Shown: positions 1 to 12,589, counted from the first letter of the stretch. The stretch: 64,000 nucleotides of DNA from Brachynemurus nebulosus (GCA_035578155.1 JAPWDM010000004.1:35896394-35960393), one strand, 5' to 3'. The notes: generated by a model not told the origin, from the letters alone. Numbers and translations: made by a program.

Positions 1-1130
1 ATAATTTCTGATCTAAGGCTACATAATATGTCTGTTTAAAACTATTTTATTGCATACGAAATTGAACAGCAAAGAAAAACACCACTAGAATTAATTTTGA
101 AAATTTGATACCTTCCAGCACTCTTACCACAATTGTTTACGATTACCAAACACTCGCCCGACCATAATAGGAAATTTTTATCAAATATTTACTTGACCAC
201 CTAGACGTGCGTGTATTATACATTGATATATATTTATATATTATTATTATTATAGACATCGAACATATTCGACAAATGAGACATAGGTATAGACTAAAAC
301 GATGGATGGCAAACAGCAATCAGTAATGTACTGTAACATCCGACTATAACCCTCTCCCCCTCCACCCAGACCACTACTTCAGTCCCATTCCCGTGTTCCT
401 GGTGGTCCCCTAATCAACCTCATTCACTGATAGGTCATGATAATCACTGTTAATGAAACAATATAGTTAGTAGTACAATGGATATATTTGTCTCTATCTG
501 TGTGTATATATGGACATGGTAATCGAAACCCGGATTTGGCATTTGATTTCGTACCGTACCGTATGTGCCGTGCCGCACGTAATACGTGTGGTGGTAGAAT
601 CATACGACATGCATTGCTGCAATCACGCTTATGTCATAAACATTCGACAATCCTCTCAATTCTAATAACTTATAACTCACCAGTTTAAATATAGTTCGGT
701 TTGGTTTTTAACTAAAAGACAATCGACCAGCACTGTTTTGTTACTAATATACTTAGGTATGCATATTAAAAAAATTTAAATCTTCAGGATTTTATAATAA
801 ATGATTCTGTTGTGGACAGTAGGAACATTTATGGTACCTAGAAATAAAAGAGATTTGCGGTTTGTATTTTTAGTATTACCTATAATCTATAAATATTATT
901 AGTGGCTTTGCGAAAGGGGGATTCTTTTAAGGTTATGATAAAGATTACTTTTTCGTAATTTTCAGCAATTTTTTAGTAAATAAAGACAGCTGGTCGCATA
1001 TTTCAGTCTAATATTTTTAATAGTTTGGGTCAAATTTTGAGAAATATTTATAATTTGTAAGGACTAACAAAATTGATTGATTGTTTGACTGATTTGCAGT
1101 GAAGAGGAGTGCCGGTACAATTAAAAATAA
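1..1130. other. unassigned A/T-rich DNA
   Basis: No gene, long repeat or RNA gene is visible. A C-rich stretch at about 350-420 stands out from the A/T-rich background but has no recognisable function. Confidence 0.3.
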
Positions 1131-1134
1131 TTTA

Positions 1135-1420
1135 TCGATATAAATGATCAACTGAGATGTTAAATTATCAAAAATCGACTCCGACCACGAGAGTCATCAA
1201 AAGCTAATCTAGTCTATTAAGTATCTTAATGAAATAAATAACCAAGATATTAAATTACATTAAATTACCTCTAATTTGCCAATAAATTGCTGAAAATTTC
1301 CAAAAACTGACCTGAACTATATTAAATAATTAACTGAAGTAAGTGATCAAGGTATCAAATTATGATGAATTACCTATAATGATTAAGAAGTTGTCAAAAA
1401 TTACCGAAAATTAATTTGGA
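1135..1420 (+). repeat. degenerate ~100-bp tandem repeat (about 3 units)
   Basis: Related segments containing 'aaatgatcaa', 'aaataaccaagatatta' and 'aagtgatcaaggtatcaaa' start near 1141, 1234 and 1340. Each is followed by similar 'aaattacct' and 'aaaaattaccga'-type stretches. Divergence is high, so the boundaries are approximate. Confidence 0.3.
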
Positions 1421-2130
1421 TAACACCCCTAAAAGAATTCTTCTCAGCTTTGCACGAGGTTCGTCTGTAGCGCGGCTTTGAAATTTCTTAAAGTCGCTAC
1501 TATTATTTTATAGGTAAGAAGTATATTTGTATTTTTCAATTTTTTTACAGTATTCTAGCAATTTTCTGGTAAATTCCCCTGAACGACTTACATTGTATGA
1601 ATACCCATCTATAATTACAATATAAATTTAAACACCTGTCTTCTATGAAACCGGTGTTTTTTTTTTTTTTTTTTTTGGTATCCATTGTCTGAAATAAAGG
1701 AAAACAAAAAAGGAATTTATAACTGCGGCGAACCAAACAACACAGACTTGAAAATAGTTATTTGTTTGTGTATTAAGAGCGCAAAATGGTGCATTATCGC
1801 TCGATTGAGAATAAGAGCAGCAATGTGCTCGAATTACACACAAAATTTTTTCTACAATCTTATAAAATGTATTTTACATTTAAAAGATTAACTTGAGAAA
1901 ATAATAATGAAATATCTGGAGGTGTACTTGAGAAATCACTGTCACTATTATATATTTTCATCATATGTGTACAGATTTTTTTAAATTTTATTTTGTAGTT
2001 ATTTTGAAATTTAATAAAATTAATATTTCACTTGATTACCATAAAAGTAATGATTTTAGAATCTGTTTATTTGTTACCATAGAAAATATAAACAACGCCT
2101 ACCCGATTTATAATTAAATATACGTTGAGC

Positions 2131-2185
2131 GAGCGACAAAGTATTACTTTTCCGCTTTAAAGCGAAAAGTAGTACTTTGTTGCTC
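2131..2185. repeat. short near-perfect hairpin
   Basis: Two arms of about 27 bp meet at a 'ctttaaag' centre. They share 'gagcgacaaagta' on the left and its complement 'tactttgttgctc' on the right, with only a few mismatches. It could be the core of a small palindromic element or an RNA hairpin. The sequence does not decide between these. Confidence 0.55.
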
Positions 2186-2189
2186 GGCA

Positions 2190-3365
2190 GCGGGAGTCTT
2201 CGGCAAATACAAATTTTGCGCTCTCTTCATAGAACGCAAAAGCCTTCTTTCCACTAAGATTGTAGAAAAAGAAAATTATGGCACCTAATGTATGAAACAG
2301 TAAACGTTGCGTCGATTGTCTTTTTTTGTCGATTTAAAATATCTGTTTTGGAATAAGGGATCCCATTTTAAATATGTCCGTACATACAATGATACAAATT
2401 ATATGACATCTATTGACTGCATTCGTTGTTAGTGATTATTGTTGGATTATTTTCTGAAAATAAAAATGGATAAAATATTGTTCTATTTTATAAATGATAA
2501 GCGCAATTTTGGTATAAATATTATTAATACTACATTGCTTGATTAAAGTTAATTGCAACATCGATTTATAAAATTTTTTGCGCTGTCAGAAAGGATGTTA
2601 TAAATTATGGGGATACTATACGGGAGAACGGGTCTGCAGTGTAATGAAGTTTTCTTTTTGACACAGTTTAAATTTTCGTTCACATTTCTAAAACATAAAC
2701 TGACGCTTGTCTTTTTATTTGTAGGAATTTTTTTTGTTATTGAATTTCGTATAATTTTTTGAACAATGCGCAGTAACATTTTTAAATGGAATTGAGTGTA
2801 CATCAATTTTAATGTATTTTTTACCTCTATGTGTAATAAGCATATAAATTGATTATAATTAATTGGTTTATTTGCAGTTTGGTTTTTAAAATTTATTTTC
2901 CAAAGGGTTAGCATAGTTGGAAATATATACGTATGTATTTATCCATATCTAAACGCACAGATATGTTGGCATAATTATAGCCATTGAAGTTATGAAATAT
3001 TTTTATAAATTTTGAAACAGTAAAGGGTCAGTTGTTTCACAAATTAGATTACTTTATTTAAAAAAAAATATTCTTTGTGCAAATATTAAGTATTTATCGA
3101 ATTATTTATTTATAATATAGCGTAGCGTTACTTAAATACTTGTTGCAAAAGTAAATTACTTAAGTAAGAGTTACGTACTTTTTTATATGCCAGTTACTAC
3201 AACAGTTACCTAGTTGTTTTATTGAACTTATCAGCAACAAAATTACCATATACTTAATAAGCAGTTATATTTAAAACAAACTTTCGTTGAACATAAAGAA
3301 CTGATTGTGATCAGGAGTAAGTTAAAATTAGGAATAAATTAAATCCAGATTAACTTCACTAGTAA
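2190..3365. other. unassigned A/T-rich DNA
   Basis: No supported gene. Reading frames here are of lengths expected by chance at this base composition. Confidence 0.3.
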
Positions 3366-3369
3366 TTAG

Positions 3370-3700
3370 TCGTTTTGGTATAGAATCGTTGTAACCTTAC
3401 TACTTTTGGTGTAAAATACTTTCGAAATTATTTCGACTTATACAAAATTTAGCAAGCAAAATTCATGGCTGTTCTCGCTTTTCTGTATTATAAGGTTACA
3501 ACTGCAAGGAAAGACGCTCATTCATATGTGATTTTTAATTCGTTTTCGTATATCGTTTGGAATAGAACTGCTGTGACCTATTACTACATTTGGTATAAAA
3601 CTGTTGTGATCTTACTAATTTTGGTACAGAACTGCTATAATTTTACTACTACTGGTATAAAATTGCAGCGACCCCGCTATTTTTGGTATAAAACTTTGAT
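3370..3700 (+). repeat. degenerate ~32-bp minisatellite
   Basis: The motif 'tttggtataaaact' (or 'ggtatagaat', 'ggaatagaactgc', 'ggtacagaactgc') followed by a short T/A-rich spacer recurs near 3373, 3405, 3555, 3588, 3618, 3651 and 3680. The open frame across this stretch is a by-product of the repeat; its translation shows the same repetition. Confidence 0.6.
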
Positions 3701-4330
3701 AAATAAAATTACTGAAGAGGTAAATTGATACTAACAGTAAAGTAAGTAAGTAACCATCTTACGTAAGACAAATATCTGAATCAGCGAATGACTTTTGATG
3801 GGTGGAATAAAACATTTTGGATTTAAATGAATTTTATTTCTATTTGCCCTTGAGTCTATCATGCAAGGTCGATTTGCGAACATGGAAACATTCAGCAGCT
3901 TGTCTGAGTGATTTTCTTTTAATTTAATATCGGAAAGCAGGGACGCAACAACTACATATCTACCGAAGGTTCAACAAAATTTTAAATAATCAAATTTTTT
4001 GATAACGCAGTTCTCCGATAACAATGGAAAATGTTGTAATAAAATGTCGTCTCCGAAAATTTGATTTTCAGATAAAACGCGTGTTATTTTTAAAAATTAT
4101 AAACAATGCGCCTGTAAAATAACAAAATACAAAGATGTCACTTTCACCGCTTTTCTTTGATGACTAACTCATAACTAACAAAATTCAGTAGCATAGATTG
4201 ATCTATGACCTTGTGCGATCAAACCACTGACGAAGAAATATCGAGAAGCAGCTCTGTCCAAATTCAACCCTACTGTCCAGATTCGCCCCAACTGATGGTA
4301 CATACAGTTTTCATTAAATAAATCAATATA

Positions 4331-4555
4331 CACCAATACCTCGCTTTGCGTCGTTTCGTTTTGCGTTTTTTCAAAATTGCGTCGCTGCTGAATTAGTACT
4401 GATTTTCACTGTGCGTCGTTAGATTTTCGAAGTAGCGTTGTTTTGGGTTCAAGTCTTTAATTTTTGCTATAGGAAATCATAATTCACTTTTCGTCGTTTC
4501 AATTCGCGTCGTGTTTTTTTGGAACGTAACTACGACGTAAATTGAGATATTGGTG
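4331..4555. mobile_element. 225-bp MITE with terminal inverted repeats and TA target duplication
   Basis: The left end 'caccaatacctcgctttgcg' is matched in inverted orientation at the right end, which reads 'caccaatatctcaatttacg' on the minus strand. TA is present on both sides (4329-4330 and 4556-4557). Short size, no coding capacity and TA flanks are typical of a Tc1/mariner- or pogo-type MITE. The interior repeats the motif 'gcgtcgttt'. Confidence 0.65.
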
Positions 4556-4559
4556 TAAT

Positions 4560-6490
4560 CTTTCAAAAGTCACATTTAAGCCCTCGAACCGGTCCTGCAT
4601 ACAATGGTGTCAACGGAAACCTCAATGGTGGGCTTTGGCTGTGGGAAGAAAATGACGCTAATGATTTTCCGCCACTTAAACATTACCAAAATTTTCCAGT
4701 GTTAGCTTTATCTGTGTGGAAGATGCCACTTGTAATTCCAAAATAACTGACATCAGTAATGACAACTGACAGCATATTATTACTTTATGGAAGCCTTAGT
4801 CAAGCTGAGCTTGTTGCTTTTTGTCAGCACGAGTAGGTGGCTTCCTTTGACAGATGTGCAGCATATTTAATTATCTCGAAAGAACGGTGCCTCCATTCGT
4901 TTCATTCTATTATTTTTATTTTATCCAAAGGTAACACTCGCTATAATGCATCGGGAATCATTTCTCTAGAAACCCTCTATAAGACAATTTTTTGTAATAT
5001 GTTACAAAATATACCTATTACATTTTAAACCGCGATATTTGACAAACTATTCAAGTATGGAATACCTCGGAATTGTTTATTTAAATAAAATACGGTCTAA
5101 TATTTGTCCTGAAGACTGAAAATATGTAATTTTGATAGAATATCGTGATCAGGAGTTCGAATTACATAATCGAGAAATTTATATAAATCTACATCCGGCC
5201 CATTTCGAATTTCTCCAATTTCAGCTTCCATACCCATTGTCACTTATACATTAGAATAGTTTTGTGTATAAAATATATACCATAAAATATATAGATAATA
5301 TGCTGATTTCAGGAGACAACAATATATACACATACACTGCACCCTTCTCCAACCTGTCTCATTGCTTCACCTCATCCTCATTCATTTCGTCTCATTTTCT
5401 TCTATTCTAATGAGCTTGTTGTATACGACGCCAATGTCGCCCATACACATTCACCGAGTCATAGAGAATAAAGTAGCACCATCAGAGTCGACATCAGCTC
5501 AGCTCTCAGGTCGTATTTGTGTGAATCATGACGCTATTTAAACAATTTGTGACTTGAAATAACATTAAAATCTGTTCTTCTTTTGGTGGAAAAACGTAAA
5601 TCAAGCCTTATATTTGTATGTACCGTTCTAAATATTACATTTATGTATACGAAGGTAATATACATGTATTCAGCTAATTTGACTATAAAAGGCTATAAAA
5701 TAATTTCAATTAGTGTACCAGGATTCTTAATAGTTTTGGGGGTCTTTTAAAAGCAGTCAACTATGAATTCTATAAAACCAACACAAAATTAAAGAAAATG
5801 AGTCAAACATGTTTTTTCTTCATATACAAATTTAGACGTCTTCGTCGTATCATATCTAAAAAGAGAAAATTATGTTACCGACATAAAAAGGCAACGAAAG
5901 TAAAATTTTAAGGAGGTTGAGTAGTACAGTGTTGCAATCGGTAGCCATTTGTTTAGACAGAAGTTGTTAACGAGGTAAGTAAACCAAAACAAACAACCAG
6001 AAAATATCGACAATTCACTAATCCATACTTTCTGCTGGCTCTGGTAAAAATGACGTAGTTATGTGGGTCAAATAATAATATAAAAGAATCGTAAAAAAAA
6101 ATAATCGTGGAAGAAGTCAAGAAGAATTTGGAGAGAAGTCAGGGAGAAGTCAAAGTAGGAGTCGGGTCAAGTCAGGTCAAGGGCAGCAGAACAGTATGGA
6201 GTAGCGAAGAGCATTGGAGCCGGTAACTAGTTGCTAGCAGGGGGTGGCTAGTAACTAGCAATGGGAAATGGGCAACCAAGGGTTATTTAACATAAAAAGG
6301 GTCATAGTTGGGATGTTTGTTCTGGTAGCAAATAGTAAGAGCTTGTAATTAAACAAAGGAAAAACGTGTATCTAGAGGAGTCATATTTCTTTCCATTTTA
6401 CCTTTTTGGTTATATATGTATATCTGGCTTTTTTGAGGAAGCGATTTCCATTTTCTTTTATAACTTTCGTTCATGTTCCTGTTTTTTGTG
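4560..6490. other. unassigned region with a possible donor site and purine-rich repeats
   Basis: No gene could be assigned. A less A/T-rich patch lies at 5,330-5,530. At 5,973-5,979 a consensus-like 5' splice donor ('gaggtaagt') follows an open stretch. At 6,108-6,195 the motif 'aagtca' recurs in a purine-rich block. Together these could mark the 5' end of a host transcript, but no coding exon is recognisable. Confidence 0.2.
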
Positions 6491-7526
6491 TAGAGGAGAC
6501 CGGGGCAAGTTTGGTACAGGGGTAAGTTTACACAAACCTTATAACTCATAAACCGTTGATCGGAGCGCAGCATTTGTCAGGCCAAACAAGTTACTGAGAC
6601 TGCCATTTGCAAGTACATCAGTTTGCAACCAGTACTATTAGTAACAAACAACGTAGAGCAGAATTTGTGATTTTTTTTGAAATGAGTAAATTTTTACACT
6701 ACTATGTTGATGTGAATAGTAATTATACTATTAGATCTTTACAATTCATAATGGATTATCTTGTTAGGCCGTTCTTTTACGGCTATTTTAAGATAGTTTG
6801 TTAAATGCTAATCTCATTAAAAAAATTTATAGGTTATATTTTGTTGAAAATATGCCGAAGGGGCAAATTTACACAAGGCACATGGGGTATGTTTACACAT
6901 GTGATAACTGTAGGTTTATTGAAACTGATTCAATTTTTTTTTGTGTGCATGAACTGTAACAGTAATTTTGACTGTGACTCATCCTAATTGATTTGTAGAT
7001 CCTATGAACTTTTCGTTATTTTATATTTTTTGGTATTTGAATTGGAAGTTTTATGTTATTTTTTTGCTAATAAAACTGATTCGCATATTTATTTGTTTTT
7101 TTTTACAGTTGTTAGCCCTATTTTTTCCCATTTTAGAAAGTGTATAAACTTATCCTAGGTACTGTATAAACATGCCCCGTAAAGGCGGCATATTTATACA
7201 GGCGACATCACTCAGGAAAAAGTTAAGTATCTAAAAAGGTATGATAGTAGGAAGGTTTTTATAGGTGTCAAAATGAAGCATAATAATCAAGTTATATTTG
7301 AGTATAAAAAGCATGTAAATAGCTGTAATACAAAAAAAAAACGCCGTGAGCAGCGGGGCCCCATCACGGTAGTCGAATTTTCCCCTTCATCTTCGGTATT
7401 AAATGTCTACAAGCGAAATGTGATTGAAAGTCTACAACCGAATTGTCATTTTGTTGGTTTCAAATCTGGTGATGAGTGTTCGGCTGATCGAGGCTTTAAA
7501 AAAAGGTTTTAAGTATTTAAGGGCTG

Positions 7527-7636
7527 TATCTCAGTAAATTTCAATTTTGTGCCGAAAACAGGTAGCAGAAAAAAAGCCAACACAATTCGTACGAGGACAT
7601 TCCTGCCCATGTTTATCCGCTAATTGCCTTTATGTT
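7527..7636 (+). repeat. dispersed repeat R2, copy 1
   Basis: About 110 bp match 31,946-32,055 in the same orientation. They share 'ccaacacaattcgt', 'cccatg' and 'ttatccgc' blocks in the same order. The copy lies inside the 6,493-9,067 element, so the second copy may mark a relic of that family. Confidence 0.6.
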
Positions 7637-7949
7637 TTAGTTTTAAAAATTAAAAAAGGACCTTAAATAGTAAACTGGAAGGCCTTTATAAAGATATTTC
7701 TTCTTTCCAAAAAAATCCAAAATTTCTATTTTATAAATACTAAAAATCCAAAATTCCTAATTTATAAATAAACAGTGACTTTAATAACATTTTTAAATTA
7801 CTTAATATATATGTATTTCATTTGTCATAAAAGTAAGTTCACTTTTTTTTAAATTTTTTAAAATTACTATTCGCCTACTTGTATTTAGAATAAACATAAT
7901 GCTTTTAAAATACATTTAACAATAGCATTCAATTCCGATGTAAAAATGG

Positions 7950-8625
7950 GAGAAGTGGGGGGAAAAGTGATGCGGACTCCCTACAAGGTACTAGCTGGAT
8001 ACTAACTGAATACACGTACAAAATTTCAGCCCTCTAGGTTTCCTTATGGAGTCTCTAGACGTGTTAGAAAACAAGCAAAAAAATTAAGGAAATATTGGCG
8101 TAAAAATGGTGGGGGTAAGGGTTAAAAGTTGAAACCTCCAAAAAACAGTGTCTGGCTATTAGCTTAACCTGTACACCAAATTTCAGCCCTCTAGGTTTAT
8201 TTGGGGAGATTTTGACCCGAACGAAACTGTTAAAAAACAAGAAAAATCATGTTCTTTTGGGTATAAAAATGGTGGGGGTAGGGGTTAAAAGTCGAGACCC
8301 CCAAAAGGCACCCCCTTGATACTAACTCAATCCGAATACAAAATTTCAGCCCTCTAGGTTTATTCGGGTGACCTGTGCGAGTGGTACAAACTTCGAAAAC
8401 GTCGAAAATGCATGAAATTGTAGCTTAAAAATGAGGTGGGTGGAGGTAAAATATTAAAACCTCCAAAAAGCACAACCTAGGTACGAACTTTATCAACACA
8501 CCAAATTTCAACCCTCTACGTTAATTCTGGGGGGCTGGGGGCCTATTAGATCCAGCGAAAATCGTTTTTCCCCCCTCTACTCCCACCATATCATCCTAGG
8601 AAGCTGAATTTTGGATATGTTGTAG
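7950..8625 (+). repeat. four ~160-bp tandem repeats
   Basis: The core 'aaatttcagccctctaggtt' starts at 8021, 8178, 8341 and, diverged, 8503, giving spacings of 157, 163 and 162 bp. Between cores lies a G-rich 'aatggtgggggta' segment followed by 'cctccaaaaa'. It is internal to the TA-flanked element. Confidence 0.75.
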
Positions 8626-8839
8626 ATAATTGACCGAAACATTATTTAAAACCGGTTTGGAAAAGTTTTATTGCTTTTCCGCCCCCCACCACCCCCTTAA
8701 AGGTCGGGTCAGAAAAAAAATTTGCCCAAAATTTGACCCCACTTTGATAGTATGAGGTGCCTCGAAAATGAGCCCCATTTACCAAATTTCATCTCTTAAC
8801 TTCCATAGGGGGGCCCTACACAAATTAAAAGGTGGCGGG

Positions 8840-8842
<3 letters not shown>

Positions 8843-8890
<48 letters not shown>
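8843..8890. repeat. (TA)n microsatellite
   Basis: An uninterrupted run of about 24 AT dinucleotides. The segment right after it ('cgtgttctacggg', 'ccgaaaacggatagc') is repeated after the (TA)n tract at 34,072, so the microsatellite is part of a dispersed repeat. Confidence 0.9.
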
Positions 8891-8894
<4 letters not shown>

Positions 8895-9069
8895 CATTTT
8901 TTTTTCTACATATTCGTGTTCTACGGGTCCGAAAACGGATAGCGCCCCTACTCTCGCCTCTCGCAGCTCTTATCGTATAGACTGTATAAGTCTAATTTTT
9001 CGGAGAAAATTCGACTAATTAGAAAAATTGAAAACTAAAAACTGTGTCATCATGCCCCGGTCTCCCCTA

Positions 9070-10468
9070 ACCATTATTTATTTGCTTTTTTTTTCCTGTT
9101 AATAAAATTATTAAATTGAATCTTCACTATTTTATTGAGTGAACAGGATACACCCTTAAATTCCCGCAACCCGATCGTAGTGATCTGGAGTTCGAATTCG
9201 GCCTTTCTGTGGGGTTTCACCGCTACCAATAACATCTAATTTAATCCCTACAGAAAAGGCTAAGTACTCCCGTCGTTAACAAATGGCGGCAACGATGGCT
9301 AAAAACTACCCCCGCCTAAAACAAATGTTGGCAGCGGCGGAAATTAACAACAGAAACAAATAATGAAAACATGTAGAACTCAAAAAAATTCAACATCTTT
9401 TAGAATAAAAAAATCCATGAGTGACTCGAATTCGCACATTCAGCGTTCCGTACAGTAAACAGTTAACAGATTAAACTTTTTATGAATCTTGTTCAAAGAT
9501 TTTTATCTTTGAAATTTTATTTTTTGTTTGTGAATTATCCAACATACACTGAACCATTAATAAATACGTTGCCCTTTATAGTATATTTCACCTATATATT
9601 TAGAATTTTTTGGAGCAGCTGTTTCAGATGATACCTCATACGATATATTAATTAAAACTTCTTTTTAGCTTTGAACTAAACTAACTTCCCATTTTAATCC
9701 AAAATAATTGTTTTTCTAATGGTTGACTAGGAATGTATGTGCTCATCATTAAGACCTAACATTTACATAGTTTTCGGAAGATCTAAAAGAATATTCCACT
9801 GATTTAAGCGTTACTTTATGATATCCCATATTTGTAAATAATAAAGCAAATATTTTACTTAGCAAAAGTCCCAGATTTATTTTTTAATTGTGACAATTGT
9901 TTCAAGCTTTACAAGCCTATTTTCAAACAAAAACTTAACCGAACTGTTTGCAAGCCTAGTAGAAAGCCATGTATTAGCAATTGTCACATAAATAAGAGAA
10001 AAGTTAGCTCTAAATTTCATTTTAAGAAACGAATATCCTTACAAATATTTATTGATTTGTTTATTTAAAACTAAAATTGGTCAAATTTTTTAATACTGCA
10101 TATACTTATATTGAAATAAGTATAACTTGTTTGCATTATACAGATTGTACTTGTTATTATTTTGTAGATGAAACTTTATAAATTTTAATCAGCGAGAGTA
10201 ATCTTCTAATCTACTTTTTAGTTTCGAATCTGAGGGTGGCACCTTCGTACGCATAACTTTTAAATATTTACCCTTTATGAATATCAAAATCAGCAGATAG
10301 CTAGCTATTGATCAAATTTTAATTGCTCTTTTCACAAAACGAATGATGCAATAAATTTCATTTATTGCATTTATTTTAAAGAAATAGAAACTCACACATT
10401 TTCCATTTTCCTATTCATTTCCATTTTCATTCATTTCCCAAACATTCATTCAGTCCAATAGAAATTAG
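9070..10468. other. unassigned; short GC-richer patch
   Basis: No gene was recognised. At 9,160-9,350 a patch clearly richer in G+C contains 'ggagttcgaattcgg' and 'aaatggcggcaacgatggct'. It may be the tail of an old retroposon, but no poly(A), target duplication or frame supports that. Confidence 0.25.
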
Positions 10469-11005
10469 TTAAATTGACAAAAGAAAGGTTTTTCCAAACA
10501 CAAAATAATTTAAATGGTAGAAATATGTGAGGTTGTTATTATAGATACCTATCACTGTCCACGTTGGTAGAATGAGAATTGAACCAAAACTATCATATAT
10601 CACAATTCCGTACAATAATAATATGATATAATTTATCGCATATGATAATTCATTCAAAAGAAACCTATGGCGTATGATAATTATTCTATATTTATTGTAA
10701 TAAAATCGAGGTGAAAATAATAATAAGAACAATTCGGTAATATGATGTTCTCTTATAACGGGTGAGATAAAAAAAATTATGAATGTGCTTAAGACCACAA
10801 GATCGAAGTGAAAACTTCTATGGCGATCTCGTAAGTTGTAACCGATTCGCAGTAATATAAACACATTCTTTAGATAGGACTTTATTGAGCGAATTGTCAT
10901 TATGGATGAACGTGCAAAGTCAATTACAAAAATACGGAAAAAAATTATTATTTTTTTTAAACCAACTTCAGGATTTATTGTCATCAAATTAGAATCAGAA
11001 TCCAT
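10469..11005 (-). CDS. unidentified 178-codon ORF, hydrophobic, membrane-like
   Basis: An uninterrupted minus-strand frame from an ATG encodes 178 residues. It contains several isoleucine/leucine/phenylalanine-rich segments: near residues 18-30, 68-82 (around 'VVLSTFIIFFI'), 88-98, 124-136 and 138-155. These could span membranes. At this base composition an ORF this long is not expected by chance in 64 kb (rough estimate well under one), but no family motif is recognised. It could be one exon of a multi-pass protein such as a chemoreceptor, a decayed element ORF, or chance. Ile/Leu/Phe are also the default residues of A/T-rich DNA, so hydrophobicity is weak evidence. No flanking exon or splice pattern was found. 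Confidence 0.25.
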   Translation of the reverse strand: MDSDSNLMTINPEVGLKKIIIFFRIFVIDFARSSIMTIRSIKSYLKNVFILLRIGYNLRDRHRSFHFDLVVLSTFIIFFISPVIREHHITELFLLLFSPRFYYNKYRIIIIRHRFLLNELSYAINYIILLLYGIVIYDSFGSILILPTWTVIGIYNNNLTYFYHLNYFVFGKTFLLSI

Positions 11006-11057
11006 AAGAAATCAAAGTATTCGGTTGAAGTTTCCATAAATATTTTTTTGCCATTTA

Positions 11058-12587
11058 GGGTAAAAGCCCCTATACCGGAACGCGATCATACATCCGAACA
11101 GTTTTGACATTTATATATTAATGAAGTTATTTCTGAAAGAAAACTGATAACAAGAATTATTATTAATAGAATGATTTTTTTTAAAATTTAAATTCACCTC
11201 GCATTTAATGTTTCCATACTTAACGTAGTTGCTCTGAGATAGTCAGGAACAAAAGTATATCTCAGCAAAAAATTTTCTTTTATCAAAAATTAAATAATGT
11301 ATTAATATTCTTCAGTTATTACATTTGTATACCACTTGTTTTTTTGAATTTCCGCCCGCATATGTTGTAGCAATTTAAAAAAATTGTTGAAAAAGCGTTG
11401 TAAAAACGTTGTAAAATGATGTTTTTAAATTATATTTTAAAAACAGCGTGGTCAACAATTTTTATTTCTTATTAAATATGGTTTGTAACTTTGCATGAAA
11501 TAACATTAAATTTTTTGAAAAATTTCTTTGACACGTTTTCATTATATTCAAAAAAAAAAAAAAAAAAAAATAGAATTTTCCCATAAGAGCCTGTGTTAAA
11601 ATTACAAAACTTTGAAATCGTTTTTCTCAAAATTGAGGTGGTCAATTTTTTTCGGTAAGGGCTCGTATTGTTAGTATGGGGGTAAATAAATATCTAGAGA
11701 AGTTTCGTTAAAATCCTTTGAAAAAATCGTTTTATCGACCAGCTACCTTAATTAAAGAAATACATATACTGTATTACAACTCTAAGAAAAAATTAAAGGT
11801 AATAAAATTTTGAAAAATATGATTGGTTAAAAAAGATGCCAAGGATAAAAAGTAGCTTGTACAGTGACAGTTTAATTTACTTATCTCTCTCACATAAAAA
11901 TATGACAAACTAAATCGGATTTACATAGCTAAAAAAAAACTTCATAATTCAAAAAGTTAAATGAATGAATATATTTTTAAAACTATTGATTTAGATTATC
12001 ATTTAACATTTCTAAATCGTATTTTGTATTGCCATACATATTCTATTTTAAATTGAAAAGTAATATTTTTATGAATGTTGCTGCAAGAGGGCAGTTTCGT
12101 ACTGAAAATAATTTATTTCATTTTTTGCTATAGTGTAAATCCAATTTGTAAAATTTTATTACGTTTACTTTTTTCTTAGAGTTGTAGGATAGTATATATT
12201 AAACAGTTTTGTTGAATACAGTATTTTGATCCTTTATTTACGTCTAATATTTAAACCATTCTATGTTTCCTACATTGACGTTTAGATGTCACTCTATGTG
12301 TCATACTACTCGTATTACACGTCTGTTTGTATATCGGTTCCCAATTCCTAGTGTCATTAATATTTCTTTGTTTGGATATAGATGTCGACAATTTGTGAAA
12401 GAAAAGCATTAATAAATACAAATTTTTGGGTTGTATTTATTTAAAACATATACCTACATTGGATTAAGAAAACTTTCTTTTATGCTTATTAAGAAAAAAA
12501 AATGGGTGTTTAATTCATTTGTCAATTTTTATAAGCCGGTTTAATTACACACCTAAAAATAGTGTTCCGGTATAGGGGCTTTTACGT
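11058..12587. mobile_element. 1.5-kb TIR element, long relative of the MITE at 38,359
   Basis: The ends are inverted copies: 'taaaagcccctataccggaa' at the left and the same motif on the minus strand at the right. TA borders both ends (11056-11057 and 12588-12589). The first ~160 bp match the MITE at 38,359-38,598, including 'gaagttatttctgaaagaaa' and 'attattattaatagaatgat'. The remaining ~1.3 kb has no supported coding frame. An A20 run lies at about 11,551. Confidence 0.6.
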
Positions 12588-12589
12588 TA

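Larger units (their letters stand above)
6493..9067. mobile_element. 2.6-kb non-autonomous DNA transposon with inverted ends, TA-flanked
   Basis: The left end reads 'gaggagaccggggcaag' and the right end, on the minus strand, 'ggggagaccggggcatg'. Both are bordered by TA (6491-6492 and 9068-9069). No transposase frame is present. The interior holds a block of ~160-bp tandem repeats (7,950-8,625), a (TA)n tract, and a segment at 7,527-7,636 repeated at 31,946-32,055. TA duplications suggest mobilisation by a Tc1/mariner/pogo-type enzyme; this is inferred from the ends only. It could instead be a composite of nested elements. Confidence 0.6.

Noticed and set aside
2549..2914. 121-codon minus-strand ORF
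   Set aside because: Several ORFs of this size are expected by chance in 64 kb at this base composition. It is Asn/Lys/Ile-rich and shows no domain.
3465..3728. 87-codon plus-strand ORF
   Set aside because: Its repeated 'WYKT'-like residues come from the ~32-bp minisatellite.
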